This document shows, piece by piece, positions 8,260 through 16,657 of a stretch of DNA of 64,000 nt. Below the pieces are notes generated by a model that saw only the letters and a program-made list of their open reading frames with translations, was not told the DNA's origin and did not search any database. Within the stretch, counting starts at the first letter, position 1. Every line of letters starts with the position of its first letter. The stretch is taken from assembly GCF_001705665.1 (NCBI RefSeq), contig NZ_MDHA01000022.1, forward strand, positions 1 through 64,000, in the 5' to 3' direction. The DNA is from Thioclava sp. SK-1 (GTDB lineage Bacteria; Pseudomonadota; Alphaproteobacteria; Rhodobacterales; Rhodobacteraceae). A program made the translations under genes and the position numbers.

Positions 8260-8820
8260 TTAGGCATGACCCGCCGTGGCCGATAGGGTCCGCGGGTCAA
8301 TCCCCATCAAACCCAGTGCCGCAACCCATTTATTCGCGTAATCGCCAGATAGCGCCAGCTCAGTATCGCCGTCACAGGTCAGCCAGCCATTGTCCAGGAT
8401 CTCTTGTTCCAACTGGCCCGGCCCCCATCCCGCATAGCCAAGCGCCATCACCGATCGCTCTGGCCCCTGCCCTGCGGCAATATCTTCCAAAATATCGCGC
8501 GTCCCGGTCATCGCCAAGTCCGGTGCGACGGTCATCGCATCTTCTGCCCCCGCCCAATCAAGCGAATGCAGAACGAAGCCGCGCCCGGTTTCGACCGGAC
8601 CACCAAACAATATAGGCTGCGGGCCGGTCTCGTCTTCCTTGGCCATCGGAATATCAAGTTGCTCGAACAGGTCGCTCATTTCCGGTTTCGGCAAAGGCTT
8701 ATTCACGATCAGTCCCATTGCCCCGTCATCGCCATGTGCACAGATCAACACCACCGCATGTTCAAATCGTGGATCTTGCATGCCGGGCATCGCAATCAGG
8801 AGTTTGCCGCTAAGGTCCAT
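8260..8820 (-). CDS. YqgE/AlgH-family protein
   Basis: A 186-residue protein of the YqgE/AlgH family (UPF0301), a widespread family of unclear function. MDLSGKLLIAMPGMQDPRFEHAV at the N-terminus, MGLIVNKPL, LFGGPVETGRGFVLH and the ALGYAGWGPGQLEQE stretch are all family hallmarks. I chose the ATG at 8820 because a GGAG lies eight bases upstream; the alternative ATG at 8826 is only two bases from that GGAG. Confidence 0.9.
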   Translation of the reverse strand: MDLSGKLLIAMPGMQDPRFEHAVVLICAHGDDGAMGLIVNKPLPKPEMSDLFEQLDIPMAKEDETGPQPILFGGPVETGRGFVLHSLDWAGAEDAMTVAPDLAMTGTRDILEDIAAGQGPERSVMALGYAGWGPGQLEQEILDNGWLTCDGDTELALSGDYANKWVAALGLMGIDPRTLSATAGHA

Positions 8821-8982
8821 TGTCATTTCTCCATATTGCTGATCGCACAGATCGTCCTTGCCCTTCAAACTGGCCCGTCATGGGCTTTGGTTCAAGTGCA
8901 AGCTGTTGCAGAAGTATCAATCACATGTGTGATGGCGTGTTTGTGACTTTGCCTGACCCCATGATGGGCGATATGCGAAGAT

Positions 8983-9924
8983 ATGATCAATAATTTGCGC
9001 CATATCCGTTTTACCACCACCGCCGGGGCCATCGCCTTAGGTGCCTGTGCCTGCCCGTTGGCAGCTACAGCGCAGGAAAAATGGATCACCGCGCAGATCT
9101 ACCTGCCCGAAACCGCGCAACCTGCGCCACCCCAACCGCCCCATCTGGGCCGGCCGCCCATCCCGATCGGCTTTGGGATTGATGAGCCTATGATGGCGCT
9201 GCCCCCCGGTATGATCGGGGCAGAGCTGCGCGATGGGTGGCAAACCCCGGATGGTGCGCGGATGGCTGCAATCCGCGTGTCACTGGACAAAGGGTGGAAA
9301 ACCTATTGGCGTAACCCCGGTGATGCGGGCATTCCACCGCACATCAATTTTGCGCAATCGCGCAATGTGGCGGATGTAAAAATCCACTGGCCCGCGCCTC
9401 ATGTGTTTGAACAAAACGGCATGCGCTCGGTCGGGTATAAAGACGAGATGATCTTGCCGATTGAAATCACACCCCAAGATCCCAATCGCCCGATGACACT
9501 GTCGGCCAGCATGGATTTCGGCATTTGTGACGATATTTGTGTGCCTGTATCGGTGAATTTGGATACAGCACTCAGCGGGCTTGGCCTGCCCGATCCGCTG
9601 ATCTCCGATGCGCTGAACAGTCAACCGCGCGCGGTCGCGGGCATTGCGACATGCCAGATTGCGCCGATCAATGACGGGATGCGCGTCACAGCCCGCATCG
9701 CGATGCCAGACGCACCCGGACAGGTGGCGCTGTTTGAATTACTGTCCCAACCGGTCTGGATTTCAGATCCCGAAAGCCATCGTGAGGGCGATATTTTGGT
9801 CGCCCAGGCGGATTTTGTCGCCGATGCGGGAAAGCCCTTCGATCTGGACCCGGCCGCCTTGCGCATCACCGTGTTGGATCACACAGAACAAGCGGTGGAA
9901 ATGAACGGCTGTCCACGCGGCTGA
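8983..9924 (+). CDS. Stand-alone DsbD N-terminal-domain periplasmic protein
   Basis: A 313-residue protein with a signal peptide (hydrophobic stretch about residues 11-29, ending near ATAQ). The mature part has GWKTYWRNPGDAGIPP, GYKDEMILPI and FGICDDICVPVS, hallmarks of the DsbD N-terminal (alpha) domain; the last contains the C-x-x-x-C pair at about residues 184 and 188. In full DsbD this domain passes electrons from the membrane domain to periplasmic substrates such as DsbC or apocytochromes. Here neither the membrane nor the C-terminal thioredoxin domain is present, so it needs a partner elsewhere (for example a CcdA-like protein). Convergent with the RND permease gene. Confidence 0.82.
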   Translation: MINNLRHIRFTTTAGAIALGACACPLAATAQEKWITAQIYLPETAQPAPPQPPHLGRPPIPIGFGIDEPMMALPPGMIGAELRDGWQTPDGARMAAIRVSLDKGWKTYWRNPGDAGIPPHINFAQSRNVADVKIHWPAPHVFEQNGMRSVGYKDEMILPIEITPQDPNRPMTLSASMDFGICDDICVPVSVNLDTALSGLGLPDPLISDALNSQPRAVAGIATCQIAPINDGMRVTARIAMPDAPGQVALFELLSQPVWISDPESHREGDILVAQADFVADAGKPFDLDPAALRITVLDHTEQAVEMNGCPRG

Positions 9925-9933
9925 TGCCCGTCC

Positions 9934-12900
9934 TTAGCGGCGCGGCGCCTGGTTCATCCGTATGACGCGCGGCGCTATCATCGCAGCGGCCACCGTCACC
10001 ACAACAAGCACCAGAACAGACACGCCCCAGGCCAATGCCAACCCCTGCCCCGTCCACAACGCTGCACCGAAGCTAAGGCCGAAACCAAGCGCCACGACCG
10101 CGCTTACGCCATGCATCACCCCGCGCAAACGCGGCATACGCAGTGCAAATCGCAATGATTGCAGATAGCGCGTAAAATCTTGTTGGACCGCTAAAACCGC
10201 AGGCACCAGCAGCAACACGATAACCATGCCAAAACCAAGCCCATAGACCAGTGTCACAACGGTTGGCTTCAAAAATTGCGCTTCTGAACTGCGCTCATAC
10301 AGCAGCGGTGCAAGCCCCAAAACGGTGGTCAGCGTGGTCAACAACACCGGCCGCAAACGATCGGCCACCGCATCGACGATCGCAGGGCGCCAGCCACGTT
10401 TTAGCGCATATTCATCTGCGGTAGAAATCAGCACAATTGCGTCATTGATGATAATACCCGACATGCCAATCATCCCGACGATTGAGAACATCGACATTGG
10501 AATGTCCCAGACATAATGTCCCCAGATCGCACCTACCAACCCAAAAGGAATAACCGACATCACCACCACAGGCCGCGACCAGCTGGCAAAAATCCAGGCC
10601 AACACAACGTAAATCCCGACCAGGCACATCCCCAGCCCCAACAATGCATCGTTCAAAAAGTCACGCTCATCTTCGGCCTGACCGGACATGAAATATGCCA
10701 CGCCCAGCTCTTGTGCGATGGCGGGTAAAATCTCGGTCTCTAATGCGGTGGTGATGTCATTGGCGCGTTCGGGGTTGTCTTCGGACAGATCGCCTGTGAC
10801 CTCCACCTGTCGCACGCCATTTTCACGCAAAATGGTCGAGAACCCTTCCTCGGAGCGGATCGACACAATATCTGACAAGGGCACCCAAATTCCATCCGGA
10901 CTGCGCAATTGCATCCGTTCGGTGAAATCTGCGCGTTTTTCGGCATCGGGCAGCTCCACCCGGATCGCGGCAGAGCGCACACCGTCCGGATAGGTCGCGG
11001 CCTCTGTTCCGTTCAGTCTGGCGCGCAATTCACTGCCAAGGGTCTGCGTGTCAAAGCCCAGCGCACGGCCCTGCGGCGTCAGATCCAAGATCAGCTCTTG
11101 TTTGTCATAGGCCAGGTTGTCTTCCAACGCCGATACTTCGGGAAAGGCCGCCAAGGCGGTTTTCAAATCCTCTGCTGCCTGTTTCAACACACGGGTTTCA
11201 GCGCCTGAAAACTGCACCGCGATCCCATCGCCGCCCGGGCCAGAGCGATAGCCGCGGAAGCTTAGCTCTTCCACCAACGGCAGTTGTGGTGCGGCCTCTT
11301 GCAGGCGGGCAACAAAATCAAAGCTGGAATAGGGCCGCAGATCCGCGTCGATCAACTCAATTGAAATCGATCCCAACAGATCGGCATCTTTGCTATCGGC
11401 AGAGGCCAGCGCACGACCGCTTGCGCCGCCCAACTGCCCCACAACATAATCCACAGGATTGGTGCCATATTCCGCCTGATATTGGGCACCGACCTGCGCG
11501 ACCGTCTGTTCCAGTGCCATAAGCATTTCTTGCGTATCAGCGCGCTCTGCGCCGTTGACCATCGCAAACGAACCTGAAACCGAGCTGCGCTCTGGCGCGT
11601 TGAAAAATCGCCATTGCACCTGCCCCGACACCAGCAAAACAACCTGCGACACCAGCGCCAACACCGCCAAGGCAATCACCGGATAGCGCAGCATAATCAC
11701 GCCTTTGGTCAACGGGCGCATGACCTTGCGCCGCACCGCATCCAGGCCCCGGTTCATGGCACGCGACGGTGCATCATACCATTTACGTTCGCCCGTATGT
11801 GCCAGCGCATGGGCCATGTGGTTCGGCAAGATCAAGAAGCATTCGATCAGAGATGCCGCCAGAACCATGATCACGGTCAGGGGAATATCCTTGATCAAGG
11901 ACCCCATCCGCCCGCCAATCATCGTCAGCCCTGCGAAAGCGATGACGGTGGTTAATGTTGACGCCACCACGGGTGAGGCCATGCGCCGTGCCCCACGTTC
12001 GGCCGCAACAATCGGTAGCTCGCCAAGGGTTCTCGCCCGAAAATCGGCATGTTCGCCCACAACAATGGCGTCATCCACCACGATCCCCAGCGTCAAAATC
12101 AATGCGAAAAGCGAGATCATATTCAGCGTCATGCCAAACAGATACATAATCGCCAGTGCCGCCAGCATAGATGTGGGAATACCCATCGCCACCCAAAATG
12201 CCGTCCGCGCATTCAGGAATAGGAACAATAGCACCAACACAAGGCCAAGCCCCATCAGCCCATTGCCGACCAACAAATCCAGCCGTGCTGAGATCTGTTC
12301 GGACCGGGAGCGGATCAGATCGATATGGGTGCCGGCCGGCAAAGTGGGCTGCATCTGCGCCACAATATCCTTAACCGCGCGATGCATCGCAATCGCGTCG
12401 CCCTCTGCCGTGCGTGACACGTTGATCACCATTGCCGGATCACCATCCACGAAATATGCCCGCGACCGTGTCGGCCCCTCGATTGTGACGGTAGCGACAT
12501 CGCCAACGGTCAACAGCGATCCATCGGGATTGGCGCGAATGATCAGCCCGGCAATGTCACGCGGATCGCGGCGTTCTTCGCCTGTGCGCACGCGTGCGGC
12601 CCCATCGGCCACATCGCCCGCCGGCGCGCCATCAACGGCCGCCCCAACCACAGCGACAATCTGCGACAAGGTGACATCATGCGCCATCATCTCGGTCGTG
12701 GGCACTTCAATCAAGGTTTGCGGCGCGGCCATGCCCGATAGCGTGGTGCGCGTTACCCCTTGGGCATAAAGCCTTACGATCATTTCATCGGCCAACCGGC
12801 CAAGCTGTTCCGCGCCCAGCGGACCCGAGATCACGATATCGGTCACAGTGTCGCGCCAGACAGAGCGCTGGATATCCGGATCTTCGGCAGCCTCAGGCAG

Positions 12901-13284
12901 ATCCCCTGCCGATTGCACTGCATTTTCTACATCATCAAGTGCCTGCCCCATATCCCAGCCGGGTTCGAATTCCACATCGATAGAGGCACCACCTTCACGG
13001 GCAGATGCTTCGACCTCGGCCACACCATCAATTGTCAAAAGCGAAGGCTCTAACACCTGCACAATGGCACGGTCGACATCTTCTGCCCCCGCCCCATCCC
13101 ATTGCACCGACACTTCAATCTGATCGCTGATCGTATCGGGGAAGAATTGCGCACGCATCCGCGGAATCGTGACGGCCCCCGCACAAATCAGCAAAACCAA
13201 AACGATATTGGCCAAGGTCGCATGGCGTGTGAACAGCCCGATCAGCCCCTGGGCTGGCGGCAATTGGGGGCGGGGCGCGGCCAT
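9934..13284 (-). CDS. RND-family efflux transporter permease
   Basis: A 1116-residue inner-membrane proton-driven exporter of the AcrB/HAE1 superfamily. It begins with TM1 (ANIVLVLLICAGAVTIP), a first periplasmic porter domain containing FFPDTISDQIEVSVQWDGAG, and a transmembrane block with GIVVDDAIVVGEHADF (TM4, carrying the DD proton-relay acids). A second porter domain and a second membrane block with GIIINDAIVLISTADEY follow. The length is within the usual range. Three bases separate the adaptor stop from this ATG, so the two are one operon. No outer-membrane TolC-like gene is adjacent; it would have to be supplied from elsewhere. Substrate unknown. Confidence 0.92.
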   Translation of the reverse strand: MAAPRPQLPPAQGLIGLFTRHATLANIVLVLLICAGAVTIPRMRAQFFPDTISDQIEVSVQWDGAGAEDVDRAIVQVLEPSLLTIDGVAEVEASAREGGASIDVEFEPGWDMGQALDDVENAVQSAGDLPEAAEDPDIQRSVWRDTVTDIVISGPLGAEQLGRLADEMIVRLYAQGVTRTTLSGMAAPQTLIEVPTTEMMAHDVTLSQIVAVVGAAVDGAPAGDVADGAARVRTGEERRDPRDIAGLIIRANPDGSLLTVGDVATVTIEGPTRSRAYFVDGDPAMVINVSRTAEGDAIAMHRAVKDIVAQMQPTLPAGTHIDLIRSRSEQISARLDLLVGNGLMGLGLVLVLLFLFLNARTAFWVAMGIPTSMLAALAIMYLFGMTLNMISLFALILTLGIVVDDAIVVGEHADFRARTLGELPIVAAERGARRMASPVVASTLTTVIAFAGLTMIGGRMGSLIKDIPLTVIMVLAASLIECFLILPNHMAHALAHTGERKWYDAPSRAMNRGLDAVRRKVMRPLTKGVIMLRYPVIALAVLALVSQVVLLVSGQVQWRFFNAPERSSVSGSFAMVNGAERADTQEMLMALEQTVAQVGAQYQAEYGTNPVDYVVGQLGGASGRALASADSKDADLLGSISIELIDADLRPYSSFDFVARLQEAAPQLPLVEELSFRGYRSGPGGDGIAVQFSGAETRVLKQAAEDLKTALAAFPEVSALEDNLAYDKQELILDLTPQGRALGFDTQTLGSELRARLNGTEAATYPDGVRSAAIRVELPDAEKRADFTERMQLRSPDGIWVPLSDIVSIRSEEGFSTILRENGVRQVEVTGDLSEDNPERANDITTALETEILPAIAQELGVAYFMSGQAEDERDFLNDALLGLGMCLVGIYVVLAWIFASWSRPVVVMSVIPFGLVGAIWGHYVWDIPMSMFSIVGMIGMSGIIINDAIVLISTADEYALKRGWRPAIVDAVADRLRPVLLTTLTTVLGLAPLLYERSSEAQFLKPTVVTLVYGLGFGMVIVLLLVPAVLAVQQDFTRYLQSLRFALRMPRLRGVMHGVSAVVALGFGLSFGAALWTGQGLALAWGVSVLVLVVVTVAAAMIAPRVIRMNQAPRR

Positions 13285-13287
13285 GGA

Positions 13288-14745
13288 TCAGCCCCCCATC
13301 CGGCTTTCAAGCCGTTCCACGGTGGCGCGGGACACCTGTGTCTGCGTCAGCTCCTGGCGCAGCTTTTGCTTCGCATCCTCTGGCATGCGTGTGTTTTGGT
13401 CCACAAAAGCCAACAGCCGCGCCCTGCGGGCGGGGTCCAACTCCAGCTCCGGCTCCGGCTCGCGCGCCTCCACCTGACCGGGGCGCATGGCGCGCAGTTT
13501 GATACCCTCCCCCAAAAGCGGGGTGCGCTGTGCCACGATTTCGGTGCCACTGGGCAGATCGGCGCGAATAATCACCTGATCACCTTCGCGGCGCAGAACC
13601 TCTACCTTTGCTTCCCGCAGACGCGTATCCTCGGCCAGGACCAGCACCTGATCTTGTGCATTCACCGCGCGTGCCGGGATGCGGGCCACCTGTGGCAACA
13701 TCGGTTCGGTCAAGATCACGGTGACAAAATCACCGGGGCGAAAGCCCGCAGGATCTTGCATCGTTGCAAACAGCAATCGCCCTGTAGCCCCCTCTTCCAC
13801 CGCGGCACCAACACGTTCTAACCGGGCCGGGGAATGCACGCGCCCATCGGCGGTGTCCAGTTGCACCTGCACGGGGGCGGCCACCAATTGGCCCTGCGGA
13901 TCGGTGAAGCGTGAAAACTGCCGGGTTGACACCCTGAACGACACCTCAAGCGCGCTTGGGTCAATCAGTTCTGCCAACATTTCATTGGCCGATACCAAGC
14001 CGCCGCTGACCGCTGTGACAGACGACAAATAACCGTCATAGCCGGCGACAATCTGGGTCTCGGACAAAATACGCTCGGCTTCGGACAGGTCAATTTGCGC
14101 GCGCAGCAATGTGGCTTGCCCCTGATCATAGGCGGCTTGCGCTGATGACAACGCGGCCCGTTTGGTCAGCACGGATTGTTCCGCGCTTGAGGCGGCCAGC
14201 TCCGCCTCCTCAGTGGTGGCGGCAGAGCCAAGACCGCGATCATTCAAGCTGACCTGACGGTCCAATGCGCGTTGTCGCAGATCCACCTGTCGTTGCGCGG
14301 CTTGCAAATCATCGGCTGTAATGCCCAGCGAACGCTGCGCCTGCTCCAGCCCGGCCTGCGCCTCTTGCAGGGCAGCTTGGCTTTGATCGCGCGCGGCGCG
14401 GGCCTGCGCTGGATCCAGACGCGCCAAGACGGTGCCTTTGGTAACATAGGCACCTTCTTGAAATTGCAGCGCCAATTCGATCAACGTGCCGCCGGTCGTG
14501 GCACGGATTTCTTGCCGACGGGTGGAGCGGACTTCCCCGTAAGCGGTCAGTTGCGGTGCGATATCTTGCATGTGCAGCGCCAACACATTGGCCGCGAATA
14601 CGCGTTCACGCCCCCCCGTTGGCCCCCCGGCATCAGCCAGCCGGTCCGCAACCGCATTGCGCATGACAAAGGCCGCCGTGGCCAAAATTGCAAACGTCAA
14701 GGCCATCAGGCACAGCCCCAGCAGGCTGCGTTTGAGAAACCGCAT
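13288..14745 (-). CDS. RND efflux periplasmic adaptor (membrane fusion protein)
   Basis: A 485-residue HlyD/AcrA-type adaptor that links the RND permease to an outer-membrane channel. It has one N-terminal membrane anchor (LLGLCLMALTFAILATAAFVM), a lipoyl/barrel-sandwich half around ATTGGTLIELALQFQEGAYV, and a long alpha-hairpin rich in Ala/Gln/Glu (about residues 110-220). Beta-barrel and membrane-proximal domains follow (PGDFVTVILTEP). The C-terminal 60 residues are charged (REPEPELELDPARRARL), an unusual tail that may be periplasmic and helical. A GGAG ribosome-binding site precedes the ATG. Confidence 0.9.
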   Translation of the reverse strand: MRFLKRSLLGLCLMALTFAILATAAFVMRNAVADRLADAGGPTGGRERVFAANVLALHMQDIAPQLTAYGEVRSTRRQEIRATTGGTLIELALQFQEGAYVTKGTVLARLDPAQARAARDQSQAALQEAQAGLEQAQRSLGITADDLQAAQRQVDLRQRALDRQVSLNDRGLGSAATTEEAELAASSAEQSVLTKRAALSSAQAAYDQGQATLLRAQIDLSEAERILSETQIVAGYDGYLSSVTAVSGGLVSANEMLAELIDPSALEVSFRVSTRQFSRFTDPQGQLVAAPVQVQLDTADGRVHSPARLERVGAAVEEGATGRLLFATMQDPAGFRPGDFVTVILTEPMLPQVARIPARAVNAQDQVLVLAEDTRLREAKVEVLRREGDQVIIRADLPSGTEIVAQRTPLLGEGIKLRAMRPGQVEAREPEPELELDPARRARLLAFVDQNTRMPEDAKQKLRQELTQTQVSRATVERLESRMGG

Positions 14746-14861
14746 GTCGTCTCCTTGGCTATTGGTCGCCGTACCGCATCGCTAGTAACAAATCGTCACG
14801 CCATCATCGCATCTTATCACGGATATTTCACGCCAAACTTAAGGCTGGCTGAAGCATGGAC

Positions 14862-15743
14862 CTAGCCCTGTTGCAGCCGCACCTTTAGCGCCAGAAGATC
14901 CGCCCATGCATCACGTTTCGCGGCGGGCTGGCGCATAAGATGAACCGGGTGCTGCATGGGCAAGGCGGGCTTTCCGAAAGCTTCTGTCCAGATACCGCGC
15001 AAACGCGACAGGCCTGCGCGGCCCAGCCCCGCCGCGCAGGCGGCATTGCCCATAAGCACGATCACATCCGGGTCAGCCAGGGCGATGTGACGAGCCAGAA
15101 ATGGCTGCATCAATGCCAATTCGGCAGCGGTTGGATCACGGTCCTGCGGGGGGCGCCACGGCAAAGCGGGCAACAGATAGACGGAGCTTTCCACATCAGG
15201 ATTGCTACGTGACAGGCCAATCGCCGCCAGCATATTGTCGAGCAGCTGGCCTGCCGAGCCGACAAAGGGACGCCCATCGCGATCCTCATCGCGTCCCGGT
15301 GCCTCTCCGATGATCAAAACCCGTGCGCCCGCACGCCCATCGGCAAAAACCATCGACCGCGCACCTTTACGCAGATCACAATGATGAAACGCATCAATAG
15401 CGTCGCGCAGCGCCTCAAGGGTTTCGACCGCACCGGCCTGTGCGCGCGCGACGCCTATGCCTTCGTCTGTGCCGGGCGCTTGGGCGGGGGTCACACGCGG
15501 ATGGGTCAGCGGTGCTTGTGCGCGATCCGCCGCGGTGGGCGCCCCCTGTTGCGGTAATGCCGCGGCCGACCTGGCCAATTTGTCTGGCAAATCATAGCGG
15601 ATCACTGGCGCGTCAGACACCGGGTCGCAGGCCCCGAGCTCCATCAACCATTCAAACGCCGCCACAGCTGATGCGTAATCAAGCTGTTGCCACGGTTCGG
15701 CATTGGGGGCTGCGTCTGAGTTTGGGGGAAGCGTTTCATCCAT
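14862..15743 (-). CDS. Family-4-like uracil-DNA glycosylase lacking the Fe-S cysteines
   Basis: A 293-residue protein whose C-terminal two-thirds matches bacterial family 4 uracil-DNA glycosylase: VLIIGEAPGRDEDRDGRPFVGSAG (motif 1), the LPWRPPQDRDPTAAE region, and MQHPVHLMRQPAAKRDAW for the HP motif. Family 4 enzymes bind a 4Fe-4S cluster through four Cys. Here the first C-x-x-C pair is reduced to one Cys (CDLRKGARSMVF), and the later ligand positions are not Cys (the ELALMQPF stretch has Met where Cys is usual). The first 110 residues are a poorly conserved helical and Pro-rich region. The start at 15743 is the first ATG before MDETLPP; a longer frame to 16316 overlaps the divergent LysM gene. 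Confidence 0.75.
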   Translation of the reverse strand: MDETLPPNSDAAPNAEPWQQLDYASAVAAFEWLMELGACDPVSDAPVIRYDLPDKLARSAAALPQQGAPTAADRAQAPLTHPRVTPAQAPGTDEGIGVARAQAGAVETLEALRDAIDAFHHCDLRKGARSMVFADGRAGARVLIIGEAPGRDEDRDGRPFVGSAGQLLDNMLAAIGLSRSNPDVESSVYLLPALPWRPPQDRDPTAAELALMQPFLARHIALADPDVIVLMGNAACAAGLGRAGLSRLRGIWTEAFGKPALPMQHPVHLMRQPAAKRDAWADLLALKVRLQQG

Positions 15744-15880
15744 GCGGTGCAATCTATGACGACGCGACTTGCGGGTAAATCCCCATTTCATACCCTGCGG
15801 CTTTAGGCCGTTGCGCGCCAGAGTATCGCGGCGGAGGGGCGCTGCCCCACCACGCCGAAACGGCGCGGCCCCCGGGATAT

Positions 15881-15936
15881 TTTTGGCAAGATGAAAGCGC
15901 GAGAAGACGCAGCATTTTAACTGTTGCTTGCCAAAA
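15881..15936. repeat. Intergenic palindromic repeat-like element
   Basis: TTTTGGCAAG (15881-15890) is a perfect inverted repeat of CTTGCCAAAA (15927-15936). A GC-rich stretch containing CCCGGGATAT lies immediately to the left. CCCGGGATATTTTTGG followed by AAGATGAAAG recalls short intergenic repeats scattered through Rhodobacteraceae genomes; that recollection is the only basis for calling it a repeat, since just one copy is in this window. It sits in the 249-bp divergent gap between the glycosylase and LysM genes and may carry their promoters. Confidence 0.45.
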
Positions 15937-15992
15937 TATTGGGGCATTGTCATGTGTGACGCGGAATTTGCGTCGCATTTTGGGAGAGACTT

Positions 15993-16436
15993 ATGGGTTT
16001 GTGGAATTTTGCCAAGACGGCCGGGAAATCGCTTTTTGGCGGCAAGGCGGAGGCTGCTGAAGCGCCGAAGGAAGAGGCTTTGCAGACTGAGCTGAAGGCT
16101 TTGGGTTTGGATGCGAGCGGAATTGATTTGGCCGTGGATGGTGACAAAGTTGTGGTCAAAGGTGCTGCAGTGGACGCCGAAACCAAAGAGAAGATCATTT
16201 TGGCAGTTGGCAATGTTGACGGCGTCGCGGCGGTTGAAACCGACACGGATGCCGACACAGGTGATGCGGTGTTCCATACCGTTGAAAAGGGCGACACGCT
16301 TTGGGCGGTATCGCAAAAGGCGCTCGGAGATGGGTCAAAATACATGACCATTTTTGAGGCCAACAAGCCAATGCTGAGCGACCCGGATAAAATTTACCCA
16401 GGCCAAGTATTGCGCATTCCCGGTGGCAAATCCTAA
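15993..16436 (+). CDS. BON and LysM domain protein (Kbp/YgaU-like)
   Basis: A 147-residue protein with a short N-terminal segment (MGLWNFAKTAGKSLFGG). It has a BON-like domain (about residues 35-85, with VDGDKVVVKGAAVDAETKEK) and a C-terminal LysM domain (about residues 93-145, with HTVEKGDTLWAVSQKAL and YPGQVLRIP). The BON-LysM order is that of E. coli Kbp (YgaU), a cytoplasmic potassium-binding protein; LysM more generally binds peptidoglycan. No signal peptide is visible, favouring the Kbp-like role. GGGAGAG precedes the ATG. A strong terminator follows. Confidence 0.85.
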   Translation: MGLWNFAKTAGKSLFGGKAEAAEAPKEEALQTELKALGLDASGIDLAVDGDKVVVKGAAVDAETKEKIILAVGNVDGVAAVETDTDADTGDAVFHTVEKGDTLWAVSQKALGDGSKYMTIFEANKPMLSDPDKIYPGQVLRIPGGKS

Positions 16437-16477
16437 GCCGCTGATACCGGGCGGATAATGAACATCAGACTGTATTG

Positions 16478-16498
16478 GGGGGCCGATCGGCCCCCTTT
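16478..16498 (+). terminator. Rho-independent terminator after the LysM gene
   Basis: GGGGGCCGATCGGCCCCC at 16478-16495 is a perfect 18-base palindrome followed by TTT. It lies 41 bases after the LysM stop. The T-run is short. Confidence 0.75.
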
Positions 16499-16657
16499 CG
16501 TATCAGCGCAGCACAGGCTAGAACGCAGGGCATTACAAAGATGTAACGTGACGTATATGTTCGCGCAGAAGGCTTGCCCGGGAAAGCGACTGTAGGCCAT
16601 GATGGGTTGGGGCCTTTGGGAGGAGATCCCGCGACACACTGGTTCGAGGGAGGAGTT

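Noticed and set aside
8920-8933. ATCACA-TG-TGTGAT inverted repeat upstream of the DsbD-domain gene
   Set aside because: The half-sites are arranged opposite to the CRP consensus (TGTGA-N6-TCACA) and the spacing is too short; probably chance or a minor site.
15744-16316. Upstream extension of the uracil-DNA glycosylase frame
   Set aside because: It runs through the repeat element and antisense to the LysM gene; the conserved family sequence begins well after 15743.
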